A stretch of 64,000 bases of DNA, from positions 682,001-746,000 of the forward strand of contig NZ_AP022615.1 in assembly GCF_010730745.1 (NCBI RefSeq), given 5' to 3'. Both the position numbers and the translations under genes were made by a program. Shown here in pieces: positions 1 through 7,233 of the stretch. The stretch is from Mycobacterium heidelbergense (GTDB lineage Bacteria > Actinomycetota > Actinomycetes > Mycobacteriales > Mycobacteriaceae). Each line of letters starts with the position of its first letter. The stretch's first letter is position 1. Under the pieces are notes generated by a model that was not told the DNA's origin, did no database searches, and saw only the letters and a program-made list of their open reading frames with translations.

Positions 1-463
1 AACCGCCGTCGGACGGCGGATTGTGCGACGGGGTCACGACGATCCCGTCGGCCAGGGCTTCGGCGCGGCCATGATTATAAGTCAGGATGGCGTGGCTGAT
101 CGCCGGCGTGGGCGTGTAGCGGTCGCGCGAGTCGATCATGGCGACCACATCGTTGGCGGCCAGCACCTCCAGCGCCGACACCCAGGCCGGCTCCGAAAGG
201 CCATGCGTGTCACGGCCGATGAACAACGGCCCGGTGGTGCCGTGGGCGGCGCGATATTCGACGATGGCCTGGGTGATGGCCAGGATGTGGGCCTCGTTGA
301 ACGCCCCGGCCAGGGCCGAGCCGCGGTGACCCGACGTGCCGAACGCCACCTGCTGGGCGACGTCGTCGGGGTCGGGTTCGATCGAGTAATACGACGTAAT
401 CAGATGGGGCAGGTCGACAAGGTCTTCGGGCTGGGCCGGCTGACCGGCACGCGGGTGGGCCAT
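1..463 (-). CDS. pgmA: phosphoglucomutase, N-terminal part (cut by window edge)
   Basis: Interconverts glucose-1-phosphate and glucose-6-phosphate in the cytosol, feeding glycogen, trehalose and cell-wall sugar synthesis. The reverse strand reads from an ATG at 463-461 to the window edge without a stop, giving about 154 residues. The phosphohexomutase active-site loop with the phosphorylated serine is visible (TPSHNPPSDGG, about residues 144-154), as is the FGTSGHRG motif near residue 40. The substrate and metal-binding parts lie outside the window. It is divergent from the crcB pair, as pgmA (Rv3068c) is in M. tuberculosis. Motif plus synteny make the call secure. Confidence 0.93.
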   Translation of the reverse strand, partial: MAHPRAGQPAQPEDLVDLPHLITSYYSIEPDPDDVAQQVAFGTSGHRGSALAGAFNEAHILAITQAIVEYRAAHGTTGPLFIGRDTHGLSEPAWVSALEVLAANDVVAMIDSRDRYTPTPAISHAILTYNHGRAEALADGIVVTPSHNPPSDGG

Positions 464-599
464 GGTTACCAATTCTGCCCGCGCCGCGCGTCGCTGACTT
501 CTCAGGTATTTTTCTGACGTCTCGGGTTTACCGACCTGTAAGTGACCCCGACGCCGCGACGCGCATCCCGGCGAAGGGCGCAAAGCGGAAGGATCACGC

Positions 600-995
600 G
601 TGGCGCACGACTATCGCGAGTTGGCCGCGGTTTTCGCGGGCGGGGCGCTGGGGGCCCTGGCCCGTGCGGTCCTGAGCGCGCTCGCCGTCGATGACCCGGC
701 GAGGTGGCCCTGGCGGACGTTCACGGTCAACATCGTCGGCGCCTTCCTGGTGGGTTACTTCACGACCCGGCTGCTGGAGCGGTTGCCGCTGTCAAACTAT
801 CGACGCCCCCTGCTCGGCACCGGATTGTGCGGCGGATTAACCACTTTCTCCACGATGCAGGTCGAGACGCTAAAGATGGTCGAACACGGCCACTGGGGCT
901 TGGCCGCCGGCTACACCGTGACGAGCATCGCGCTGGGGTTGCTGGCGGTGCACGTGGCCACCGCGTTGGTGCGCAGGGTACGGGTGCGCCGGTGA
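600..995 (+). CDS. crcB: fluoride exporter CrcB/Fluc, first copy
   Basis: Small membrane protein of 131 residues with about four hydrophobic segments. CrcB/Fluc proteins form dual-topology dimeric fluoride channels in the inner membrane. The family signature is present: NIVGAFLVGY (about residues 44-53), then GLCGGLTTFSTMQVE (about residues 79-93), whose TTFST polar track and Gly/Asn-rich helix line the pore. It starts at GTG 600, close behind AGGATCAC. Its TGA overlaps the GTG start of a second crcB by four bases. Two adjacent homologues with complementary charge biases usually make a heterodimer (family knowledge). I looked for a fluoride riboswitch upstream and saw none. Confidence 0.93.
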   Translation: MAHDYRELAAVFAGGALGALARAVLSALAVDDPARWPWRTFTVNIVGAFLVGYFTTRLLERLPLSNYRRPLLGTGLCGGLTTFSTMQVETLKMVEHGHWGLAAGYTVTSIALGLLAVHVATALVRRVRVRR

Positions 996-1378
996 CGGTC
1001 ACGACGGTCTTGGTGTGGGCCGGCGTCGTGCTCCTCGGCGGCGTCGGTTCGGTGGCCCGTTTTGTGGTGGATCGCGCGGTGGCCCGACGGGTGGCCCGGC
1101 CGTTTCCGTTCGGGACGCTGGCGGTGAACATCAGCGGCGCCACGGCGTTGGGCGTGATCGGCGGCCTGGCGCTGAGCAAGGACGCGGCCCTGCTGGCCGG
1201 CACCGCGTTCGTCGGCGCCTACACGACCTTCTCCACCTGGATGCTGGAAACGCAGCGGCTGTCCGAGGAGCGCCAAACCTGGGCGGCGCTCGCCAATGTC
1301 GTCGTCAGCGTCGCGCTGGGCATGGCCGCGGCTTTTCTCGGACAATGGGTCTCGCAATGGGTCCTGGTGCAGATATGA
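992..1378 (+). CDS. crcB: fluoride exporter CrcB/Fluc, second copy
   Basis: A 128-residue membrane protein homologous to its upstream neighbour, with the same signatures: NISGATALGVIGG and GTAFVGAYTTFSTWMLE (about residues 69-85). I chose GTG 992, in a GTGA overlap with the preceding stop; an upstream reading in the same frame only covers the first crcB. It probably pairs with the first copy as opposite-topology halves of one fluoride channel, which is an inference from adjacency and family behaviour. The TGA at 1376-1378 overlaps the ATG of the DUF190 gene, so the three genes look translationally coupled. Confidence 0.92.
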   Translation: MTVTTVLVWAGVVLLGGVGSVARFVVDRAVARRVARPFPFGTLAVNISGATALGVIGGLALSKDAALLAGTAFVGAYTTFSTWMLETQRLSEERQTWAALANVVVSVALGMAAAFLGQWVSQWVLVQI

Positions 1379-2475
1379 ACCAGCCGTGCTTGAAGCTGAC
1401 AGCATACTTCGGCGAGCGGCAACGGGCCGCGGGCGGCGGCGCTCGGTTTCTGGCCGACGCGATGTTCGATTTGTTCGGCGGGGCCGACGTCGCAACCAGC
1501 GTAATGCTGCGTGGGATCGCCAGTTTCGGGCCGGGCCACGAGCTGCGCAGCGACATCTCGCTGACCCTGTCCGAGGATCCGGCGGTGGCGATCGCCGCGG
1601 TCGACGTCGAGCCGAAGATCCGTTCCCTGCTCGACGACGTCGCCGCGATGACCGGCCACGGGTTGATGACTCTGGAGCGGGCGCGGCTGGTCACCCGGCC
1701 GCTGGGCGCCGACGCGCTTGACGACGCGCACGGACCGGACGACGGGGATGCCGCGAAGCTCACCGTGTATGTCGGCCGGCAGGAGCGCATCGCCGGGAAG
1801 CTGGCGTATTACGCGGTCTGCGACCTGCTGCATCGACGCGGATTCGCCGGTGCCATAGCGCTTCTCGGCGTCGACGGCACGGCGCACGGGCAGCGCTGCC
1901 GGGCCCACTTCTTCGGCCGCAACGTCAATGTGCCGCTGATGATCATCGCCATCGGGTCGGCCGCGCAAGTAGCCGCCGCCGCAACCGAACTCGCCGCCGT
2001 GGTGCCCAACCCGTTGCTGACCGTCGAACGGGTGCGGCTGTGCAAGCGCGACGGCGAACGATACGCGCGCCCGCCACAGCTGCCGATGACCGACGGCCAA
2101 GGACGCGCCCTGTGGCAAAAGCTGATGGTGTACACCGCCGAAGCGACCACGCACGACGGGTTGCCGATCCACCGCGCGCTTGTCCAAAGGCTGCTGCGAT
2201 CCGGGACGGCGCGCGGGGCGACGGTGCTGCGCGGCATCTGGGGATTTCACGGAGACCATAAACCGCACGGCGACAAGCTGTTTCAGCTCGCGCGCCGGGT
2301 TCCGGTGACCACCATCATCGTCGATACGCCGGATTCGATCGCGCGCAGTTTCGACATCGTCGACGAGATCACCGAACGGCATGGGCTGGTGACCAGTGAA
2401 ATGGTTCCGGCGGCGCTCTCGCTCGAGGGGACACAGCGGCTCGGCGACATCAGGCTGGGGCAGCACGACTACTGA
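1375..2475 (+). CDS. DUF190 protein with three tandem PII-like domains (Rv3071-like)
   Basis: A 366-residue soluble protein made of three successive DUF190 units, at about residues 5-110, 125-225 and 240-350. Each begins with a strand such as LKLTAYFGE, AKLTVYVGR or QKLMVYTAE and carries an R-G-[IF/AL]-x-[GS]-[FV] turn. DUF190 domains have a PII-like fold and are often encoded beside crcB, where a ligand-sensing or channel-modulating role has been proposed; the ligand here is unknown. ATG 1375 was chosen because it overlaps the crcB stop (ATGA). A further in-frame upstream reading merely covers crcB. Last gene of a three-gene fluoride-linked operon, convergent with the next gene. Confidence 0.85.
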   Translation: MNQPCLKLTAYFGERQRAAGGGARFLADAMFDLFGGADVATSVMLRGIASFGPGHELRSDISLTLSEDPAVAIAAVDVEPKIRSLLDDVAAMTGHGLMTLERARLVTRPLGADALDDAHGPDDGDAAKLTVYVGRQERIAGKLAYYAVCDLLHRRGFAGAIALLGVDGTAHGQRCRAHFFGRNVNVPLMIIAIGSAAQVAAAATELAAVVPNPLLTVERVRLCKRDGERYARPPQLPMTDGQGRALWQKLMVYTAEATTHDGLPIHRALVQRLLRSGTARGATVLRGIWGFHGDHKPHGDKLFQLARRVPVTTIIVDTPDSIARSFDIVDEITERHGLVTSEMVPAALSLEGTQRLGDIRLGQHDY

Positions 2476-2507
2476 AGGGCGGGTTCGCGTTTGGGCAGCC
2501 CACCGTT

Positions 2508-3380
2508 CTAGCCGAGCGCTCCCCTCCACGTGTCGGCCAGCGCCGAGACCCACCCGGTGGCGGCGTCCGGGCGATCCGGTGGCGCCCCCACAAGGACCAA
2601 TTCGTCGACGCCCGACTCGGCGAGCGCGCCGATATCGCCGACGCTCGGTTTTCGCAGCGCCACGCAGAGCCGCAACTCGGCACGGTCGCGCCCCGACTCG
2701 GCGCACAGCCGTTCCAGCGTGTCGATCCGCTCGCGCACCGCGGCCACCCCGTCGACGTTGAACCCATACCAGCCGTCCGCCCAGGTGGCCACGCGCCGCA
2801 GCGCCGCATCGCTGTTGCCCCCGACCACAATCGGGATGCGACGGTCGCGCACGGGTTTGGGGTTGACCCGGATCGCCTCGAAGCCGACGAAGCGCCCGTC
2901 GAACGAGGCGACGTCGTCGCGCCACAACGTGCGCATCGCCGCCACATATTCGGCGGTGCGGGCCGCTCGGTGCTCGAATGGCACCCCGAGAGCGTCGAAT
3001 TCGTCTTTGGACCACCCGACGCCGACGCCGAGCGTCAGCCGACCGCCGCTCAGCCGATCCAGGCTCGCGGCCTGCTTGGCCACCACCACCGGGTTGTGCT
3101 CGGGCAGCAGCAGCACGCCCGTCGCGACGCCGATCCGCGACGTGGCCGCGGCGGCGAAGCTCAACGCGACCATCGGGTCAAGCCAATCCGCCTGTGCCGG
3201 AACGGCAATGACGCCGTCGTCGGAGTATGGGTATTGCGACGCGGGCCGGTCCACCATGACGACGTGTTCGCCCGCCCATAGGGTGGCGAAGCCGCAGCGG
3301 TCGGCGGCCGACGCGACGGCGTCGATCACCGCCCGGTCGGCGCCCGCCCCGATTCCGAGCGCGTGCAATCCCAGCCGCAT
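2508..3380 (-). CDS. LLM-class F420-dependent oxidoreductase (Rv3072c-like)
   Basis: A 290-residue luciferase-like monooxygenase-fold (TIM barrel) protein. Members use reduced deazaflavin F420 or flavin to reduce or oxidise a wide range of substrates. Seen are the N-terminal strand MRLGLHALGIGAG, a GEHVV segment near residue 37, the conserved RIGVATGVLLLPEHNP segment (about residues 82-97) and LTLGVGVGWSKDEF (about residues 115-128), all typical of the F420-dependent TIGR03619-like group. The substrate cannot be inferred. It is convergent with the DUF190 gene (32 bases between ends), with a DUF488 gene just upstream on the same strand, the same order as Rv3072c-Rv3073c. Confidence 0.85.
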   Translation of the reverse strand: MRLGLHALGIGAGADRAVIDAVASAADRCGFATLWAGEHVVMVDRPASQYPYSDDGVIAVPAQADWLDPMVALSFAAAATSRIGVATGVLLLPEHNPVVVAKQAASLDRLSGGRLTLGVGVGWSKDEFDALGVPFEHRAARTAEYVAAMRTLWRDDVASFDGRFVGFEAIRVNPKPVRDRRIPIVVGGNSDAALRRVATWADGWYGFNVDGVAAVRERIDTLERLCAESGRDRAELRLCVALRKPSVGDIGALAESGVDELVLVGAPPDRPDAATGWVSALADTWRGALG

Positions 3381-3397
3381 CGCACGATCGTCTCACG

Positions 3398-3757
3398 CTA
3401 AGCGGAGGCGCTCAGGACCTTTGCGAGGACGGCCGCCTGGCTGATGTCGAGTTCGCGGGTCGCCGTGACGAGGGTGACGACGCCGCGTTTGGTCAGCTTG
3501 CGCAGCTCCTCCAGCGCGGGGCTGTCCCGCAATTCGGCCTTGTAGCGCGACGCGAATTCGTCGAACCGTTCGGGCTTGTGCTGATACCACTCGCGCAGTT
3601 CCTTCGACGGCGCCACGTCCTTGCACCAGATGCCCACCCGCGGGTCGTCCTTGCGGAGCCCACGCGGCCAGATGCGGTCGACGAGGACGCGCTGGCCGTC
3701 GTCGGGGCTGGCGTCGTCGTACACGCGCGCCGTCCGGATCCGGCTTTTGGCGCTCAT
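3398..3757 (-). CDS. DUF488 family protein (Rv3073c-like)
   Basis: A 119-residue DUF488 protein. Characteristic are RVYDDASPDDGQRVLVDR followed by IWPRGLRKDDPRVGIWCKDVAPS (about residues 10-54) and the later FASRYKAEL and VVTLVTATRE segments. DUF488 is a small conserved cytosolic family of unsettled function. It lies 17 bases upstream of the LLM oxidoreductase start on the same strand and is probably co-transcribed. Its start at 3757 is about 40 bases from the left end of the IS element, so its own promoter may now be close to the transposon end. Confidence 0.8.
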   Translation of the reverse strand: MSAKSRIRTARVYDDASPDDGQRVLVDRIWPRGLRKDDPRVGIWCKDVAPSKELREWYQHKPERFDEFASRYKAELRDSPALEELRKLTKRGVVTLVTATRELDISQAAVLAKVLSASA

Positions 3758-3791
3758 CCCGTCAGGGTAGCGGGAGTGTCGGTGGGCCTGT

Positions 3792-3808
3792 TATACTCGA
3801 ACAGATGT
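3792..3808 (+). promoter_or_regulatory. stranded promoter and left half of a LexA (SOS) box, with left target duplication
   Basis: TATACT at 3792-3797 is a good -10 hexamer. TCGAAC at 3797-3802 is the left half of the mycobacterial SOS box TCGAAC-N4-GTTCGA. ACAGATGT at 3801-3808 is the left copy of the 8-bp target duplication. Joining 3800 to 4902 rebuilds the pre-insertion sequence, with an exact SOS box TCGAACAGATGTTCGA overlapping the HNH gene start codon. Confidence 0.8.
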
Positions 3809-3833
3809 ACTGCTTATCTGCTTAAGTGGACTT
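3809..3833 (+). repeat. left terminal inverted repeat of the IS
   Basis: 25 bp, exact reverse complement of 4877-4901. By chance the match extends two bases (GT/AC) into the target duplication, so the boundary was set from the 8-bp duplication. Confidence 0.93.
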
Positions 3834-4870
3834 ATGCTGGTCAGCATGTACTTAGCTGACGAGAGTCCGGTCGGCGGAGTGGACTATCCCCGGACGTATC
3901 AGGAATTTCGGGCGTGGTTTCCCGATGATGCATCGTGTGTGGCATATCTGGCGCTTTTGCGCTGGCCAGAGGGCTTCCGGTGTCCGGTGTGTGGCGGCGA
4001 GCGGGCCTGGCAGACCTCGACGGCACATTGGAAGTGCGCCGGCTGTGGGCGCAAGACGTCGGTGACAGCGGGAACGATCTTTCATCGCACGCGTACCCCG
4101 CTGAGCACGTGGTTCGCCGCGATCTGGTTGGTGACCTCGCAGAAGAACGGGGCCTCGGCGCAGAACCTGCATGACATGCTCGGCCTGGGCTCTTACGAGA
4201 CGGCCTGGGTGTGGCTGCACAAGCTGCGCCGGGCGATGGTGCGTCCAGAGCGCGAGTTACTCTGCGGCGTGGTCGAAGTCGATGAGTCCTTTGTTGGCGG
4301 ACGCGCCGCGGGCCGAGACGGAGCTTCCACTGAAAAAGTACCTGTGATGATCGCGGTGGAAAATGTTGGTATACAGGTGAATCGGAAACTAAAGCTGGGT
4401 CGGGTGCGACTTGGTGTTGCTGATGCCCCAGGTTCCAAACAACTGGTGGAGTTCGCCCGCACGACCGCCGAGCCAGGCTCGCTGATCCGCACCGACGGCG
4501 CTCGGATGTTTCGAGTGCTGGCCGATGAGGGTTACCGCCACGAATACACCTCGGGTTACAGCTCGCCGGAGCCTGGGCACGTGACCCTGCCCGGCCGCAC
4601 CGCGTGGCGTCCCTGCTCAAACGGTGGAACGCCGGCACCCACCACTACCGCGTGGAACGCGAGCACCTGCCCTACTACCTCGACGAGTTCACCTTCAGGT
4701 TCAATCGCCGCAGGTCAAAGGCACGCGGAATGCTCTTCTACCGGCTCCTGCAACAAAGCATGAACACCGATCCTCACCCACTGACCGAAATCATCGGCGG
4801 CAAACCCCGCCAGCAAACTCAGCTATTGACCGCTCAATCACTGCCTAGCAACACATTCGACGAATTCTAA
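3834..4870 (+). pseudogene. IS1595-family transposase, frameshifted
   Basis: The first frame (3834-about 4595) has a zinc ribbon, CPVCGG...WKCAGCGRKTS (about residues 55-78), then GTIFHRTRTPLSTWF, VVEVDESFVGG with the first catalytic Asp (about residue 150) and IRTDGARMF with the second. After HVTLPG the frame goes wrong. The remaining core (VASLLKRW, then YYLDEFTFRFNRR with the third acidic/Asn region) is in the frame of 4604-4870. Alignment by eye fits loss of one base near 4590-4600. The first frame alone would run to 4763 with an unrelated tail. Either this copy is dead, a frameshift rescues it, or the sequence has an error. Confidence 0.82.
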
Positions 4871-4876
4871 GGAATC

Positions 4877-4901
4877 AAGTCCACTTAAGCAGATAAGCAG
4901 T
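4877..4901 (-). repeat. right terminal inverted repeat of the IS
   Basis: 25 bp, exact reverse complement of 3809-3833, seven bases after the transposase stop. Confidence 0.93.
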
Positions 4902-4913
4902 ACAGATGTTCGA
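4902..4913 (+). promoter_or_regulatory. right target duplication and right half of the split LexA box
   Basis: ACAGATGT (4902-4909) is the right target duplication and contains the HNH gene ATG (4906). GTTCGA (4908-4913) is the right half of the SOS box. The matching left half is now 1.1 kb away. A LexA dimer needs both halves, so the site here should no longer work. Confidence 0.78.
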
Positions 4914-6183
4914 TAGATTGGTGGGGGTCGACCCCCTGGCCGACGAATCGGCGCTGATCGCGCGCATCACCGAGCTCGAGCGACTCAAATCCGCCGCGGC
5001 CGCCGCTGGCCAGGCGCGGGCGGCCGCCGCACTCGACGCGCTGCGCCGCTCGAACGAGGCCGACGCTGGAGTGCCCGCCGCCCAGCGGGCACGTGGTCTA
5101 GCCAGCGAGATCGCCCTAGCGCGGCGGGACTCACCCACCCGGGGCGGCAGACACCTCGGCTTCGCCAAGGCCTTGGTGCACGAAATGCCCCACACCCTGG
5201 CCGCCCTGGAATCCGGGGCGCTCTCCGAATGGCGGGCCACCCTGATCGTGCGCGAAAGCGCCTGCCTCGACGTCGAGGACCGCCGCACCCTGGACACCGA
5301 ACTATGCGCCGACCCGGCGGGGCTGGACGGCATGGGCGACGCGCGGATCACCGCGGCCGCCAAAGCCATCGCCTACCGGCTCGACCCCCGAGCCGTCGTC
5401 GACCGCGCCACCAAAGCCGAAAACGAACGCACCGTCACCATCCGCCCCGCACCCGACACCATGACCTACCTAACCGCGCTGCTACCCGTGGCCCAAGGAG
5501 TATCGGTCTACGCGGCGCTCCGCCGCCAGGCCGACACCCGCTGCGACGGGCGCTCGCGCGGGCAGGTGATGGCCGACACCCTCGTCGAACGGGTCACCGG
5601 CCACGACCCGGCGGTTCCCGTTCCGGTCGCGGTCAATCTGGTCCTCTCCGATGAAACGCTGCTCGGCGGCGACAACAGCCCCGCCGAAATCCGCGGCTAC
5701 GGCCCCATCCCAGCGGCCGTCGCCCGCGCCATGGTCGCCACCGCCGTCACCGACCAACGCTCCCGAGCCACACTGCGCAGGCTCTACACCCACCCCCAAG
5801 CCGGGGCACTGGTCGCCATGGAATCACGGGCACGGCTCTTCCCACGCGGCCTGGCCAACTTCATCGAATCGCGAGACCAACGCTGCCGCACCCCCTACTG
5901 CGACGCCCCGATCCGCCACCGCGACCACGCCCAGCCGTGGGCCCAGGGCGGCGCCACCACCGCGGACAACGGTCTCGGCTTGTGCGAGCGCTGCAACTAC
6001 ACCAAAGAAACCACCGGATGGCGAGTCACCACAGGCGTCGACGACACCCACACCCACACCGCCGAATTCACCACGCCAACGGGCACAACCTACCGGTCGG
6101 CGGCGCCGCCGCGCGCACCCACAATCGCCTTCAGCCGCGTCGAACTACGAATCGGCGTCGCGCTCGCAAAGCACGCCGCATAG
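4906..6183 (+). CDS. 13E12-family DUF222-HNH endonuclease-like protein (Rv3074-like)
   Basis: A 425-residue protein with an N-terminal helical DUF222 region (about residues 20-290) and a C-terminal HNH nuclease domain: CRTPYCDAPIRHRDH, then HAQPWAQGG, then LCERCNYTKE (about residues 325-365), with the zinc-binding CxxC pairs and the HNH histidines. The 13E12 family is multicopy in mycobacteria. Several members, including Rv3074, are in the LexA regulon, although their role in DNA damage is unproven. ATG 4906 lies inside the former SOS box, as is common in this family. The IS has moved the native promoter away, so any expression must come from the IS right end or from read-through. Confidence 0.86.
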   Translation: MFDRLVGVDPLADESALIARITELERLKSAAAAAGQARAAAALDALRRSNEADAGVPAAQRARGLASEIALARRDSPTRGGRHLGFAKALVHEMPHTLAALESGALSEWRATLIVRESACLDVEDRRTLDTELCADPAGLDGMGDARITAAAKAIAYRLDPRAVVDRATKAENERTVTIRPAPDTMTYLTALLPVAQGVSVYAALRRQADTRCDGRSRGQVMADTLVERVTGHDPAVPVPVAVNLVLSDETLLGGDNSPAEIRGYGPIPAAVARAMVATAVTDQRSRATLRRLYTHPQAGALVAMESRARLFPRGLANFIESRDQRCRTPYCDAPIRHRDHAQPWAQGGATTADNGLGLCERCNYTKETTGWRVTTGVDDTHTHTAEFTTPTGTTYRSAAPPRAPTIAFSRVELRIGVALAKHAA

Positions 6184-6201
6184 GCGGTCTTGATCCTCGA
6201 C

Positions 6202-7137
6202 TCAGTAGTGATAGGTGTCCGACGGCGCCGGCGAGTGGACCCGTTCGTCGTCGAAGTCGGACGCCTCGATGCCGTAAGCGCGGGCCAGCTCGAGGATCCT
6301 GGTCGCCCGGGCGATGCGCGGCAGGTCGGAGCCGTTGCGGATCTCTCCCCCGTCACGCTCGAACTCGGTGAAAAACTCTTTGGCCCAAGAGATTTCGTCC
6401 TGGGACGGGGACAGTCCCTCGTTCACGACGGCGCACTGGTCCGGCGTCAGGCAGATCTTGCCCGTCATTCCGAACTCGACGGAAACGGCGGTGGCCTCGA
6501 TGAGCTTCAGCGCGTTGGAGCCGATCGTCGGCCCGTCGATCGCGCTGGGCAGGTTGGCCGCCTTGGCCGCGATCGTGAAGCGCGACCGCGCGTAGGCCAG
6601 CGTCGTCGGATCTTCGCCGAACCCGGTGTCGCGGCGGAAATCGCCGATGCCGAAGGCGAGCCGGAAGGTGCCCTTGGCGGCGGCGATTTCGGTGATGCGC
6701 TCCAGGCCCCGGGCCGTTTCGACCAGCGCCACGACGGGCACGTTCGGCAGCCGCCGCGCGGTCTCGGTGACGTGGTCCACCGATTCGACCATCGCCAGCA
6801 TCACCCCGCCGACCGGCGTGCCGGACAGCGCCGCTATGTCGTCGGCCCACCACGGGGTGCCGAAGCCGTTGATGCGGACCCAGTCGGTGTTTTCGGCGCC
6901 GAGCCACCGCACGACGTTGTCGCGGGCGGCCTGCTTGTCCTTCGGCGCGACCGCATCCTCGATGTCGAGAACGACGATGTCGGCGCGGGAATGCGCCGCG
7001 GGCTGGAACCGGTCGGCGTGCGCGCCGTTGACCAACAGCCAACTGCGGGCGAGGACAGGATCGATGCGCGAGCCGATGTCGGCGGGATCCGGCGCGTGGC
7101 CGTCGACCTGTTCATACATTGCGTGATCCGCCGTCAT
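6202..7137 (-). CDS. CitE-like CoA-ester lyase, HpcH/HpaI aldolase superfamily (Rv3075c-like)
   Basis: A 311-residue TIM-barrel protein of the citrate lyase beta-like family. These enzymes cleave or form CoA thioesters such as malyl-, citramalyl- or beta-methylmalyl-CoA with Mg2+. Seen are RSWLLVNGAHADRF (about residues 26-39), VVLDIEDAVAPKDK with the metal-site acid (about residues 50-63), WVRINGFGTPWWADD, VALVETARGLERI with the second metal-site Glu (about residues 130-142) and GKICLTPDQC near residue 228. Start ATG 7137 has GGAACGACG upstream; ATG 7119 is an alternative. It is divergent from selO. The substrate is unknown and no citDF partners are near. Confidence 0.85.
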   Translation of the reverse strand: MTADHAMYEQVDGHAPDPADIGSRIDPVLARSWLLVNGAHADRFQPAAHSRADIVVLDIEDAVAPKDKQAARDNVVRWLGAENTDWVRINGFGTPWWADDIAALSGTPVGGVMLAMVESVDHVTETARRLPNVPVVALVETARGLERITEIAAAKGTFRLAFGIGDFRRDTGFGEDPTTLAYARSRFTIAAKAANLPSAIDGPTIGSNALKLIEATAVSVEFGMTGKICLTPDQCAVVNEGLSPSQDEISWAKEFFTEFERDGGEIRNGSDLPRIARATRILELARAYGIEASDFDDERVHSPAPSDTYHY

Positions 7138-7233
7138 CGTCGTTCCGTGGGTATAGCTCACCGTAGCGGCATCGCACAGCGGGACGCCCGCAGCTCCGCC
7201 GCGATCGACCGGACCTTCCGTAGTCTCGGTGAA

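Larger units (their letters stand above)
3809..4901 (+). mobile_element. IS1595-family insertion sequence, 1093 bp
   Basis: Bounded by perfect 25-bp terminal inverted repeats (3809-3833 and 4877-4901, starting ACTGCTTATC) and flanked by the 8-bp direct repeat ACAGATGT (3801-3808 and 4902-4909). It carries a single transposase reading direction with an N-terminal zinc ribbon and DDE-type core of the IS1595 family, whose members make 8-bp duplications. The perfect repeats and intact duplication suggest a recent insertion, although the transposase is frameshifted. It sits exactly within the operator and start region of the downstream HNH gene. Confidence 0.92.

Noticed and set aside
520..599. 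Possible fluoride riboswitch upstream of crcB
   Set aside because: Neither the conserved crcB-motif core nor its pseudoknot pairing could be recognised in the short leader.
5482..6057. Leftward frames inside the HNH gene
   Set aside because: They are antisense shadows of the DUF222/HNH coding sequence.
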